This document shows, in pieces, positions 17,720 to 30,617 of a DNA stretch of 64,000 bases. Made by a program: the position numbers and the translations under genes. Location of the stretch: assembly GCF_037137055.1 (NCBI RefSeq), contig NZ_JBBBNY010000003.1, forward strand, positions 248,001-312,000, in the 5' to 3' direction. The notes under the pieces were generated by a model. That model made no database searches, was not told where the DNA came from, and saw only the letters and a list, made by a program, of their open reading frames with translations. Numbering within the stretch: position 1 is the stretch's first letter; every line of letters starts with the position of its first letter. This DNA comes from Frateuria_A yonginensis. GTDB taxonomy: Bacteria > Pseudomonadota > Gammaproteobacteria > Xanthomonadales > Rhodanobacteraceae.

Positions 17720-19636
17720 TCAGATCTCCACCTGGGCCCCCAGCTCGATCAGCCGGTTGCCGGGAATCTGGAAAAACGCGGTGGCGGGCAGCGCGTTGCG
17801 GGCCAGGAACGCGAACAGCTTGTCGCGCCACAGCGCCATGCCGGGACGATGCGCGTCGGCGACGATGGTCTCGCGCGAGAGGAAGAAGGTCGTGTCCATC
17901 AGGTCGAACGGCAGCCCCTCCCGGCTGCACAGCGACAGCGCCTGCGGGATGTTGGGGTCCTCGGCGAAACCGAAGCGCAGCTCCAGGCCGTAGAAGCCAC
18001 CGTCCATCGGGGTGATCTCCACGCGCTCGTCGGCCTCGGCCACCGGCGTCTCCAGGATCTTCACCGTGAGCATCACGTTGCGCTCGTGCAGCACCTTGTT
18101 GTGCTTGAGGTTGTGCAGCAGCGCGTGCGGCACCGCCGTGAAGTTGGCGGTGAGGAACACCGCGGTACCCGGCACCCGCAGCGGGGGATGCTCGGCCAGG
18201 TTCTGGATGAACGGAGCCAGCGCCAGGCCGCCCTGCTTGATCTCGCGCACCACCAGTTCGCGCCCGCGCCGCCAGGTGGTCATGATGGCGAAGAGCAGCA
18301 GGCCCAGCACCAGCGGGAACCAGCCGCCGTCGGGGATCTTCAGCGTGTTGGCGCCGAAGAAGCCCAGGTCGATGCAGAGCATCGCCAGCGTCAGGGGGAT
18401 CACCACCCCCAGGCTCCAGCGCCACATGCGCCAGGCCACCAGCATCACCAGCAGCGTGTCGATCGCCATCGTGCCGGTCACCGCGATGCCGTAGGCGCCG
18501 CCCAGCGCCCGGGAGGAACCGAAGCCCACCACGGTCAGGATCACCGCCACCATCAGCGCGCGGTTCACCCAGGGCAGGAAGATGTGGGTGATCGCCTCGG
18601 TCGAGGTGTGGATCACCTGCATGCGCGGCACGAAGCCCAGCTGGATCGCCTGGCGGGTGACCGAGAAGGCCCCCGAAATCACCGCCTGGGAGGCGATCAC
18701 GGTCGCCGCGGTGGCCAGTCCGATCATCGGGTAGCGTCCCCACTCGGGCACCGAGTGGTAGAACGGGTTCTCCAGCGCCTGCGGGTTGTGCATCAGCAGG
18801 CCGCCCTGGCCGTAGTAGTTGAGCAGCAGCGCCGGCATCACGAAGAAGAACCAGGCCGCACGGATCGGAAAGCGGCCGAAGTGGCCCATGTCGGTGTACA
18901 GCGCCTCGGCGCCGGTCACGCACAGCACCACCGCGCCCAGCGCGATGAAGGCGATGATCCCGTGCGACATGAAGAAGCGGATGCCGTACCACGGCGACAG
19001 CGCCCGCAGCACGTCCGGCGCCTGCACGATGTTCCACACGCCGATCGCGGCGAGGGTCACGAACCACACCAGCATCACCGGCCCGAACAGCGCGCCGACC
19101 CTGGCCGTGCCGTGCTTCTGCAGCCAGAACAGGCCCAGCAGCACCAGCACCGCGATCGGCACCACCCAGTGCTCGAGCGCGGGGGCGACCACTTCCAGGC
19201 CCTCGACCGCCGAGAGCACCGAGATCGACGGCGTGATCACGCCGTCGCCGAAGAACAGCGACGCGCCGAGCAGGGCCATCAGCATGACCACGCGGCGCGC
19301 CTGCGGCGAACCGCCGACCGCGCGCTGGGCCAGCGTCATCAGCGCCATGATGCCGCCCTCGCCGCGGTTGTCCGCGCGCATCACCAGCGTCACGTACTTC
19401 AGCGCCACCACGCTGATCAGGCCCCAGGTCACCAGCGACAGGACGCCCAGCACGGTGGCCTCGGACGGGTGCAGCCCGTACTCCGGACGGAACACCTCGC
19501 CGATGGTGTACAGCGGGCTGGTGCCAATGTCGCCGAACACCACCCCGATCGCGCCGACGATCAGCGCCGCCTTGCTGCCGTGCAGCTGTTCGGCGGCCTC
19601 GACCGGCGGCTGTCGGTTATGCGTCGTATCGTTCAT
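17720..19636 (-). CDS. kup: Low-affinity potassium transport protein Kup
   Basis: Kup is a K+/H+ symporter of the inner membrane. The 638-residue chain begins with the family signature GVVFGDIGTSPLYT in helix 1, has about twelve hydrophobic helices through residue about 435, and a C-terminal cytoplasmic region ending ELGAQVEI. FGDGVITPSISVLSA and VTGAEALYTDMGHFG are the conserved ion-path segments. It starts nine bases after the ruvA stop, so it is read with ruvCA. Confidence 0.96.
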   Translation of the reverse strand: MNDTTHNRQPPVEAAEQLHGSKAALIVGAIGVVFGDIGTSPLYTIGEVFRPEYGLHPSEATVLGVLSLVTWGLISVVALKYVTLVMRADNRGEGGIMALMTLAQRAVGGSPQARRVVMLMALLGASLFFGDGVITPSISVLSAVEGLEVVAPALEHWVVPIAVLVLLGLFWLQKHGTARVGALFGPVMLVWFVTLAAIGVWNIVQAPDVLRALSPWYGIRFFMSHGIIAFIALGAVVLCVTGAEALYTDMGHFGRFPIRAAWFFFVMPALLLNYYGQGGLLMHNPQALENPFYHSVPEWGRYPMIGLATAATVIASQAVISGAFSVTRQAIQLGFVPRMQVIHTSTEAITHIFLPWVNRALMVAVILTVVGFGSSRALGGAYGIAVTGTMAIDTLLVMLVAWRMWRWSLGVVIPLTLAMLCIDLGFFGANTLKIPDGGWFPLVLGLLLFAIMTTWRRGRELVVREIKQGGLALAPFIQNLAEHPPLRVPGTAVFLTANFTAVPHALLHNLKHNKVLHERNVMLTVKILETPVAEADERVEITPMDGGFYGLELRFGFAEDPNIPQALSLCSREGLPFDLMDTTFFLSRETIVADAHRPGMALWRDKLFAFLARNALPATAFFQIPGNRLIELGAQVEI

Positions 19637-19645
19637 CTGTCTCGC

Positions 19646-20245
19646 TCATGCGCCCAGCGCGGCGCGCAGCGCCTTGCGGATGATGGCCTCGGCGTCGTCG
19701 CCTTCGGCCGTGACTTTCTGGACCAGCCGGGTCACCTCGGCCGGCTTGTAGCCGAGCTGCTGCAGGGCCACGGTGGCCTCGCCGGCCGGGTCCAGCGGCG
19801 CGCCCGCGCTCCTGCCGGCCAGCCCGGGCAGGCTGACGCCCAGGCCCTCGACGCGGTCGCGCAGCTCGACCACGATGCGCTCGGCGGTCTTCTTGCCGAT
19901 ACCGGGAATCTTGGTCAGCGCGACCACGTCGCCGGCCTGCACCAGGCGCGCGAAGTCGCCGGTGGACACGCCCGAGAGCACCGCCAGCGCGATCTTCGCG
20001 CCGATGCCGGAGACCTTCTGCAGATTGCGGAACAGCGCACGCTCGGCCTCGTGCAGGAAACCGTACAGCGCGACGCTGTCCTCCTTCACCGCGTAGTGGG
20101 TGAGCAGGGTCACTTCCTTGCCGGTGGGCGGCAGGTCGTAGATGGTGGACATCGGCGCTTCCAGCTCGTAGCCGACGCCGCCGACGTCCACGAGCAGCCA
20201 GGGCGGCTGCTTGGAAACCAGGATGCCGCGCAGTCGTCCGATCAT
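19646..20245 (-). CDS. ruvA: Holliday junction-binding protein RuvA
   Basis: RuvA tetramers hold the junction square-planar for RuvB and RuvC. The 199-residue chain has an N-terminal OB domain (MIGRLRGILV), two helix-hairpin-helix motifs (LQKVSGIGAKIALAVLSG and LTKIPGIGKKTAERIVVELRD), and a C-terminal RuvB-binding UBA-like domain (VALQQLGYKPAEV). The start overlaps the ruvC stop by four bases, giving translational coupling. Confidence 0.97.
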   Translation of the reverse strand: MIGRLRGILVSKQPPWLLVDVGGVGYELEAPMSTIYDLPPTGKEVTLLTHYAVKEDSVALYGFLHEAERALFRNLQKVSGIGAKIALAVLSGVSTGDFARLVQAGDVVALTKIPGIGKKTAERIVVELRDRVEGLGVSLPGLAGRSAGAPLDPAGEATVALQQLGYKPAEVTRLVQKVTAEGDDAEAIIRKALRAALGA

Positions 20246-20811
20246 CGCCTTCTCCACGCCGTCCGGGGAATGCACACGCGCGCCAGGCTGGCGCGCGTGT
20301 GCGCATGGGTCACCGCGATCGCCAGCGCATCGGCCGCGTCGGGCTGCAGCGGCCCCTTGATGCCGAGCAGGACACCGATCATGTGCTGCACCTGGGTCTT
20401 GTCGCCGCGGCCGCTGCCGACCACGGCCTGCTTCACTTCCGTCGGCGCGTATTCGTGCACGGCCAGGCCCTGGCTGACCACGGCGCAGATCGCCGCGCCG
20501 CGCGCCTGGCCGAGCTTGAGCGCGGAGTCGGCGTTGCGCGCCATGAAGACCCGCTCGATGCCGCATTCGGCCGGGCGGTGCTCCGAGATGATGGCCGCCA
20601 GCTCGTCAAAGATGCGTTTCAGGCGCAGCGGGAAGGTGTCCTCGCCGGCCACCGCCAGCGCGCCGTGGAAGACGTGCGTGAGCTTGCCCAGTGCGTCCAC
20701 GTCGATGATGCCCACGCCAGTGCGCTGGCTGCCCGGATCGATGCCGAGGATGCGGCAGCCGGGCGACAGGGGCCGGGCATGGGAGGCGGACACGGCGGCG
20801 GACTCAGGCAC
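20242..20811 (-). CDS. ruvC: Holliday junction resolvase RuvC
   Basis: RuvC cuts Holliday junctions symmetrically. The 189-residue chain has the RNase H-like acidic residues: Asp in RILGIDPGSQRTG, Glu in CGIERVFMARN, and the Asp pair in QPDAADALAIAVTHAH. The N-terminus is about 15 residues longer than the commonest form, so a later start is possible, but ATG 20811 is the first in frame. It heads the ruvC-ruvA-kup-ruvB run. Confidence 0.96.
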   Translation of the reverse strand: MPESAAVSASHARPLSPGCRILGIDPGSQRTGVGIIDVDALGKLTHVFHGALAVAGEDTFPLRLKRIFDELAAIISEHRPAECGIERVFMARNADSALKLGQARGAAICAVVSQGLAVHEYAPTEVKQAVVGSGRGDKTQVQHMIGVLLGIKGPLQPDAADALAIAVTHAHTRASLARVCIPRTAWRRR

Positions 20812-20846
20812 GCGGCCGGCGACGGACGAAGGCGCCGGCCCGGAAG

Positions 20847-21569
20847 CTAGCCATCGCTGGGCAGCAGGGCGTTGTGATAGACCTCGCTCACGTCGTCCAG
20901 CGCGTCCAGGCGCTCGAGCAGGTCGGTGAGCGGTTCGATCGCCTCGTCCGGCACCGCCACGCGGTTGTTCGGACGCATGCCCACGCCGGCGTGCGCGGCC
21001 ACCAGGCCGGCGTCGGCCAGCGCCTGCTGCACGGCCTCGAAGTTCTCCGGCGCGCAGATCACCGTGCTCTCGCCGTGTTCATTGACCACGTCGTCGGCGC
21101 CTGCTTCCAGCGCCGCCTCCAGCACGCGCTCCTCGGCCGCCTCGTCGCCGCCGGTGGCGAAGGTGAGTTCGCCGCAGCGGGTGAACTGGAACGCCACCGA
21201 GCCGGAGGTACCCAGGTTGCCGCCGTGCTTGGTCAGCGCGTGGCGCACGTCGGCCACGGTGCGGATGGGGTTGTCGGTGAAGCACTCGATGATCATCGCC
21301 ACGCCGCCGGGACCGTAGCCCTCGTAGCGCAGTTCCTCGCCGGCGCCCTCGGCGCCCGAACCGCGCTTGATCGCGCGCTCGATGGTGTCCTTGGACATGT
21401 TGGCGGCCAGCGCCTTGTCCACCGCCGCGCGCAGGCGCGGATTGCCGGCCGGATCGGCGACGCCGGCGCGGGTGGCGACGGTGATTTCGCGGATCAGCTT
21501 GGTGAACACCTTGGCGCGCTTGGCGTCTTCGGCGTTCTTGCGACCTTCGATGGAAGGGCCTCTACCCAT
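20847..21569 (-). CDS. yebC: YebC/PmpR-family (TACO1) DNA-binding or translation regulator
   Basis: The 240-residue protein belongs to the YebC/PmpR family, described variously as transcription regulators and as factors that ease ribosome stalling. It starts MGRGPSIEGRKNAEDAKRAK, the variant typical of xanthomonads rather than MAGHSKW. Family landmarks are EITVATRAGVADPAGNPRLR, YEGYGPGGVAMIIE, and the GGNLGTSGSVAFQF stretch. ATG 21569 was chosen at that N-terminus; a TTG three codons upstream is less likely. It lies 35 bases before ruvC, as in many gammaproteobacteria. Confidence 0.95.
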   Translation of the reverse strand: MGRGPSIEGRKNAEDAKRAKVFTKLIREITVATRAGVADPAGNPRLRAAVDKALAANMSKDTIERAIKRGSGAEGAGEELRYEGYGPGGVAMIIECFTDNPIRTVADVRHALTKHGGNLGTSGSVAFQFTRCGELTFATGGDEAAEERVLEAALEAGADDVVNEHGESTVICAPENFEAVQQALADAGLVAAHAGVGMRPNNRVAVPDEAIEPLTDLLERLDALDDVSEVYHNALLPSDG

Positions 21570-21653
21570 GGCAGGCAAACCTGAACTGTGAACAAGCGGG
21601 CGATTTTACTCCAACCCGGCCTGCGCCCGACAAACCCCGCCAACGCGAGCTGG

Positions 21654-21739
21654 AGGAGCGAGCTTGCTCGCGATGCGCTTGGTTTTGACCGACGCCAGCG
21701 GCGGCCAAGCGAAAAGCACCGCGAGCAAGCTCGCTCCTA
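21654..21739. repeat. REPIN (REP doublet) at the end of the alpha/beta hydrolase gene
   Basis: Left arm AGGAGCGAGCTTGCTCGC (from 21654) and right arm GCGAGCAAGCTCGCTCCTA (to 21739) are inverted around a variable centre. The final CTA (21737-21739) is the TAG stop of the minus-strand hydrolase gene. It belongs to the repeat family seen at 31887, 42372, 49010 and 54951. Confidence 0.85.
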
Positions 21740-22375
21740 CTCGGAGGCCGAGCCGTCGGCGAACCGCCCGTGCCGCAGGAAGTGGGCCGCCTGGCGGGCG
21801 GCGTCGACGGACAGCAGCAGGCCGGTGTGGCTGGTCTCGACCACGCAGTGGTCGGTCAGGCCGGGCAGCTGCGTCTCGGCCACCGCCACCGTGCCGTCGT
21901 GCTCCCCCTCGATGTGCGTCAGCATGGCACCCAGGCCGATCGGCACGCGGCCGGCGACCATGCCGGCCTCGCGCGGCCCTTCCCAGCGTCGCATGCCGTG
22001 CTCGAGCAGGTCGCGGTTGTGGCCCAGCAGCGCCTCGCCGCCGTGGCCGAAGCCCGCGAAGCCGCGCGCGGCGGCACTGCCCTTCAGCGGCGAGCCGAGA
22101 CAGACGATCCGCCCCGGCGGCAAACCGTCGGCCTGTCGGCAGGCCAGCAGGGCCAGCAGCCCGCCCAGGCTGTGACCGACCAGGTGCACCGGTCCCGGCG
22201 CGTAGCGCTGCATGCGCTTGCGCAGCCGCTCCAGGATGCGTTCCTGCGGCGCCACCACGCTCATGTAGTCGAAGCGGTGGACGTCGAAGCCGGCAACGGC
22301 CAGCCGCCGGTGCAGCACCGCCAGCGCGAAACCGCGCATCCACAGGCCGTGCAGCAGGATGACGTGTTCGGGCAT
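21737..22375 (-). CDS. Small alpha/beta hydrolase (lipase/esterase-like)
   Basis: The 212-residue cytoplasmic protein has the alpha/beta-hydrolase triad layout: oxyanion strand VILLHGLWMRG, nucleophile Ser in HLVGHSLGGLLAL (about residue 74), Asp in EGEHDGTVAVAET, and His in ETSHTGLLLS. It resembles the short permease-like or acetyltransferase/hydrolase proteins with a DUF-type alpha/beta fold. The substrate is unknown. Its TAG stop is supplied by the REPIN edge. It is 118 bases downstream of aspS on the same strand. Confidence 0.85.
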   Translation of the reverse strand: MPEHVILLHGLWMRGFALAVLHRRLAVAGFDVHRFDYMSVVAPQERILERLRKRMQRYAPGPVHLVGHSLGGLLALLACRQADGLPPGRIVCLGSPLKGSAAARGFAGFGHGGEALLGHNRDLLEHGMRRWEGPREAGMVAGRVPIGLGAMLTHIEGEHDGTVAVAETQLPGLTDHCVVETSHTGLLLSVDAARQAAHFLRHGRFADGSASE

Positions 22376-22493
22376 GGGCTGGGGCTAGGCCGGGAACGGG
22401 GAAGGGGGGACCGGGAACATGATGTTCGCTGCCAGCTGCGCCCGTTTGCCACCGGGCTTCCAGATCGCGCGGGACGGAGGAAAAACGGGCAGC

Positions 22494-24278
<1,785 letters not shown>

Positions 24279-24381
24279 AGGTAGGGGAAACTCCGGGAGC
24301 GTGGTGCCGAAAGGCGTGCGAACGGGCGATTTTAGCATCCGCCGCGGCGCCTCGCGGCACCGCCGAATCCCGGACGCCCGC

Positions 24382-24407
24382 GCAGGAGCGAGCTTGCCCG
24401 CTCCTGC
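24382..24407. repeat. Solitary REP arm forming a perfect 9-bp hairpin between fmdB and aspS
   Basis: GCAGGAGCG and CGCTCCTGC flank an 8-base loop (AGCTTGCC). The sequence is a single REP stem of the window's REPIN family, with no partner. No T-run follows, so it is structural or processing-related rather than a clear terminator. Confidence 0.7.
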
Positions 24408-24422
24408 ATTCGGGCCCGGGAA

Positions 24423-24713
24423 TCAGCTCGCGCCGGCGGCGGCCTTGCTTTCGCTGGCCGGCGCAGGTGCCGGCGCGGGGGCGGCGGCCTTGGCCTCGCC
24501 GTCACCGGCCAGGTTGCGCTTCTTGTCGCCATCCTTCTTGAAGTCGGTCTCGTACCAGCCGCTGCCGGCGAGACGGAACGAGGGCGCGCTCACCCGGCGC
24601 TGCACGCGCGGCGCAGCGCAGGAGGGACAGTCGGACGGGTCCGGGTCGGACACTTTCTGCAGGCGGTCGAAGCGGTGGCCGCACTGGGCGCATTCGAACT
24701 CGTAGATGGGCAT
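24423..24713 (-). CDS. FmdB-family zinc-ribbon protein
   Basis: The 96-residue protein starts MPIYEFECAQCGHRFD, the CxxC...CxxC zinc ribbon of the FmdB/regulatory-protein family (second pair DCPSCAAPR). A short basic segment WYETDFKKDGDKK follows, then an Ala/Pro-rich tail that is probably disordered. Function is not established. It lies upstream of aspS behind a good promoter, a pairing seen in several proteobacteria, so the two are likely cotranscribed. Confidence 0.9.
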   Translation of the reverse strand: MPIYEFECAQCGHRFDRLQKVSDPDPSDCPSCAAPRVQRRVSAPSFRLAGSGWYETDFKKDGDKKRNLAGDGEAKAAAPAPAPAPASESKAAAGAS

Positions 24714-24758
24714 GGCGTGAAGACTCCGGGCGCAGGGCCCCAAATTCATCTGCTGCGC

Positions 24759-24786
24759 ATTATCGAGTCGTCCGTCGCGATTTCAA
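24759..24786 (-). promoter_or_regulatory. Sigma70 promoter of fmdB-aspS
   Basis: On the minus strand TTGAAA (24786-24781) and GATAAT (24764-24759) are 16 bases apart, close to consensus and unusual in such GC-rich DNA. The expected start is about 40 bases before the fmdB ATG. Confidence 0.65.
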
Positions 24787-24937
24787 TGCCGCGCCCGCCT
24801 TGGCAGGAGCCGGGCGTGCGGAGTAGCCTGCCCCGAGGCTCGCGCGGCATTCGCCTCGCCCGCGGGGCACGCGCGGATTGGACATCCATACGTCCGCCGG
24901 ACACCTTCGGACCCTCTCCCTCGCCACAGGAGTTCCC

Positions 24938-27361
24938 GTGAAGCACTCGCACCGCCTTCCCCGCCTGGCCCTGCTTCCTGCGGCCTTGCTGCTCGCCTGC
25001 ACCGCCGCGCAGGCGCAGGACACCGCCCCGGCCACGAAGAACGCCAAGAACCTGGGCACCGTGATCGTCACCGGCACGCGCGCCGACAACCGCACGGAAA
25101 ACAGCTCGTTGACGCCGGTCGACGTGGTGTCCGCGCAGTTGCTCAAGCAGACCGGCACCTCGGAACTGGCCACCGCGCTGGGGCGGGTGATCCCCTCGCT
25201 CACCTTCCCGCGCCCCTCCGCCGCCGACACCGCCGACTCGCAGCGCCCGGCGCAGCTGCGAGGTCTGTCGCCGGACCAGGTGCTGGTGCTGGTGGACGGC
25301 AAGCGCTGGCATCCGGGCGCGATCATCCTGACCAACGGCGTGCTGGGCCGCGGCTCGCAGGCGGTGGACCTCAACACCATTCCGATCGACGCGATCGATC
25401 ACATCGAAGTGCTGCGCGACGGCGCCTCGGCACAGTACGGCTCCGACGCCATTGCCGGCGTGATCAACGTGGTGCTGAAAAAGGGCGCGCAGGGCGGCGA
25501 CGTGAGCCTGTCCGGCGGACAGTACTCGGCCGGCGACGGCCGCCAGTGGCAGGGCACCGCCAACGCCGGCATCCCGCTGTCGGACGCCGGCTGGATCCGC
25601 TTCACCGCGCAGGCCGGCCACCAGGACTACACCAACCGCGCCGGCCCCAACCGCCTGCGTCCGCAGGACGGCATCACCCAGCGCTACGGCGATCCGGCGG
25701 TGACCGACCGCAATTTGATGATGAACGGGCAGTACGACCTCGGCGGCGCGCAGCTCTACGCGTTCGGCCACTACGGCAAGCGCGACACCATCTCGCCGGC
25801 GTTCTTCCGCAACCTGGACAACAAGAACGCGGTGCCCTCGATCTACCCCAATGGCTACCTGCCGCTGGAGAACGCCGACTCCACCGACCGTTCGCTGGTG
25901 GCGGGCGTCCGCGGCAAGACCTCCGGTGGCTGGCGCTGGGACGTCAGCGGCAACTACGGCGGCAACCGCGTCTCCTACGCCACCTCCAACACGCTCAACC
26001 GGGCCTATCTCAACGACTTCGGGACGACCCCGACGCGTTTCCACGACGGCATCCTGGACGCCGCGCAGCAGGCGCTTGACGTGGACATCGCCAAGGACCT
26101 CTCGGTGGGCTGGCTGCCGAACGACGTGACGCTGGCCTTCGGCGCCGAATACCTGCGCCAGAGCTACCGCATCCGGGCCGGCGACCTGCCCTCCTACTAC
26201 ACCGGCACCTCAGGCTTCTCCGGCGGCGCCCAGGGCTTCGGCGGCTACCAGCCGGCCAACGCGGGCGGGCACAGCCGCCACGACGTGGCCGAGTACGTGA
26301 GCCTGGAAACCAACCTCACTGACCGCCTGGGCGGCTCGCTGGCGGTGCGCCACGAGGACTACTCCGACTTCGGCACCACCACCTCGGGCGCCCTGGCCGG
26401 GCGCTTCGACTTCACCGACCGCTTCGCCCTGCGCGGCAGCGCCTCCACCGGCTTCCGCGCCCCGTCGCTGGCCCAGCAGTTCTACTCGTACACCTCGTCG
26501 CTGTACTTCGGCGCGGGCAACTCGCTGGGCTTGCCGGCGGGCATCTACAACACCGGCCTGGTGTCCTCGACCAGCCCGATCGCCGCGTTGCTGGGCGGCG
26601 AGCCGCTGAAGCCCGAAAAGTCGCGCAACCTCACCTTCGGCGCGGTGTGGAGCCCGGTGGACGGGCTGGACCTCAGCGCCGACGTGTACCAGATCAGGAT
26701 CCGCGACCGCATCACGCTGTCCAGCACGATCTCGACCACCTCGCCCGCGGTGCGCGACTACCTGGCCGCCAACGGCATCACCAACACCAACTTCAGCGGC
26801 ATCTCCTACTTCACCAACGCGGTGGACACGCGCACGCGCGGCATCGACCTGGTCGGCAGCTACCTGTTCGACGTGGGCGACGGCGCCAACCTGCGCAGCA
26901 CGGTGAGCTACAACTACAACAAGAACGAGGTCACCGACGTGCGCCCGAACCCGGCGGTGCTGGATGCGCTGGGCGTGAGCTTCAAGCGCATCGACCGGCG
27001 CGACCAGTATGGCCTGCTGGCCGACACCACCCCGCGCAGCAAGCTGATCTTCAACTGGCTCTACACCAACGGCGCCTGGAGCCTGGACAGCACGCTGACC
27101 CGCTACGGCAGCTTCACCTCGTACAACTCCACCAACCCGGCACTGGACCAGACCTTCGACCACAAGTGGGTGTTCGACCTCGCCCTCAACTACACGCTCG
27201 ACCGCTGGGCCTTCACCGTCGGCGCGGACAACCTGTTCGACACCTACCCCGACCGCGTGATTGCGGCGAACGACAACAACGGCACCTTGCCCTACACGGT
27301 GTTCTCGCCGTTCGGCTTCAACGGCACCTACGTGTACGGCAAGGTGCGCTACAGCTGGTAA
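24938..27361 (+). CDS. TonB-dependent outer-membrane receptor
   Basis: The 807-residue receptor has a signal peptide (about 1-28, ending TAAQAQ) and a TonB-box-like LGTVIVTGTR. The plug domain (about 45-165) contains LRGLSPDQVLVLVDGKR and IEVLRDGASAQYGSDAIAGVINV. A 22-strand barrel follows and ends in the aromatic GKVRYSW. Start GTG 24938 was chosen because AGGAG lies five bases before it and it opens into the signal peptide; a 20-residue longer reading lacks these. The substrate is not clear. Neighbouring genes give no transport cue. Confidence 0.93.
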   Translation: MKHSHRLPRLALLPAALLLACTAAQAQDTAPATKNAKNLGTVIVTGTRADNRTENSSLTPVDVVSAQLLKQTGTSELATALGRVIPSLTFPRPSAADTADSQRPAQLRGLSPDQVLVLVDGKRWHPGAIILTNGVLGRGSQAVDLNTIPIDAIDHIEVLRDGASAQYGSDAIAGVINVVLKKGAQGGDVSLSGGQYSAGDGRQWQGTANAGIPLSDAGWIRFTAQAGHQDYTNRAGPNRLRPQDGITQRYGDPAVTDRNLMMNGQYDLGGAQLYAFGHYGKRDTISPAFFRNLDNKNAVPSIYPNGYLPLENADSTDRSLVAGVRGKTSGGWRWDVSGNYGGNRVSYATSNTLNRAYLNDFGTTPTRFHDGILDAAQQALDVDIAKDLSVGWLPNDVTLAFGAEYLRQSYRIRAGDLPSYYTGTSGFSGGAQGFGGYQPANAGGHSRHDVAEYVSLETNLTDRLGGSLAVRHEDYSDFGTTTSGALAGRFDFTDRFALRGSASTGFRAPSLAQQFYSYTSSLYFGAGNSLGLPAGIYNTGLVSSTSPIAALLGGEPLKPEKSRNLTFGAVWSPVDGLDLSADVYQIRIRDRITLSSTISTTSPAVRDYLAANGITNTNFSGISYFTNAVDTRTRGIDLVGSYLFDVGDGANLRSTVSYNYNKNEVTDVRPNPAVLDALGVSFKRIDRRDQYGLLADTTPRSKLIFNWLYTNGAWSLDSTLTRYGSFTSYNSTNPALDQTFDHKWVFDLALNYTLDRWAFTVGADNLFDTYPDRVIAANDNNGTLPYTVFSPFGFNGTYVYGKVRYSW

Positions 27362-27381
27362 CGCCGCAGAGCCACGCCTTG

Positions 27382-27425
27382 GCCTCCTCTCCCCGCCGGG
27401 GAGAGGAGGCGGGGTGAGGGGGTAC
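27382..27425. repeat. Perfect 13-bp hairpin followed by GGGGTGAGGGGG
   Basis: GCCTCCTCTCCCC (27382-27394) and GGGGAGAGGAGGC (27398-27410) pair perfectly around a 3-base loop. GGGGTGAGGGGG follows. This is the widespread proteobacterial CTCTCCCC/GGGGTGAGG intergenic repeat; relatives are at 10230, 27571, 27784 and 46803. It could terminate the receptor transcript but has no T-run. Confidence 0.75.
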
Positions 27426-27600
27426 TCGCGGCTGCGGCGCGTGCTCGCGCCGTCGCGCGATTGGCTCGCCGCCCTGCGCAACGTGCCTGCCGGCACGTTC
27501 GCCTGTAGCCGCTTCCGCCGCCACCGGCTGGCCGGCATGTCCACGGCGCTGCTCATGCGTTCGGCGCCCCCTCCCGCGGGGTGAGGGACGGGCGCTCTGG

Positions 27601-27742
27601 GGTGGCGCTGGTCTTGCGGCCTTGCGGTCTTCCCGCGACCCGGGTTGCCCGTGGGCTCACTGCTGCCGCTTGCCCGGTCGGAGCGAGCCGGCAGCAACCA
27701 GCCCACTGACCCAGGGTCGCGCAGGCGCAGCGAGACGCCACC
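27601..27742. repeat. Long imperfect inverted repeat
   Basis: The left arm from 27601 (GGTGGCG, later GCGACCC, GTGGGCT, TGCTGCCG) and the inverted right arm to 27742 carry the same blocks in the same order, with small insertions between them. The loop is around 27668-27689. No other copy was seen in the window. It could fold as a long hairpin on either strand. Confidence 0.6.
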
Positions 27743-27848
27743 GCGGGTAACCGGACAAACGGCTGCCACCGCAAGCACCCGCCCTGGCAGCCCCCTTCCC
27801 AACGAGGGGAAAGGGCATCAACGGCGCAGGCCAATCACCCGCGAAGGG

Positions 27849-30440
<2,592 letters not shown>

Positions 30441-30492
30441 GATCGTGGATTCCTCGGGCAATCGTGGGCGGCCCCCGCCGCGATGCGAACGA

Positions 30493-30519
30493 GATAGGGG
30501 CGTCTCAGCTGCCTTCAAG
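30493..30519 (-). promoter_or_regulatory. Sigma32 (heat-shock) promoter of clpB
   Basis: On the minus strand CTTGAAG (30519-30513) is 12 bases from CCCCTATC (30500-30493), close to the enterobacterial sigma32 pattern CTTGAAA...CCCCATNT. The predicted start lies about 45 bases before clpB's ATG. Confidence 0.7.
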
Positions 30520-30617
30520 ACGGACGGGGCCACCTGTTCGCCGCAGGGGCTTGACCCGTATCATTTTCCGATCCGCCCGCAGGGATGCCGTGTGATGAAA
30601 CCTTCCGGTTCGCGCGT

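Larger units (their letters stand above)
27362..27848. other. 487-base convergent gap with three inverted repeats
   Basis: No gene is supported between the TonB receptor and clpB. It holds a perfect 13-bp hairpin (27382-27410), a TCCC..GGGGTGAGGG fragment near 27571-27592, a long imperfect inverted repeat (27601-27742), and a CCCCTTCCC..GGGGAAAGGG copy near 27784-27812. Short open frames here lack ribosome sites and cross the repeats. Confidence 0.7.

Noticed and set aside
27382..27410. Rho-independent terminator for the TonB receptor
   Set aside because: The stem is perfect but no T-run follows on either strand, so it is listed as a repeat.
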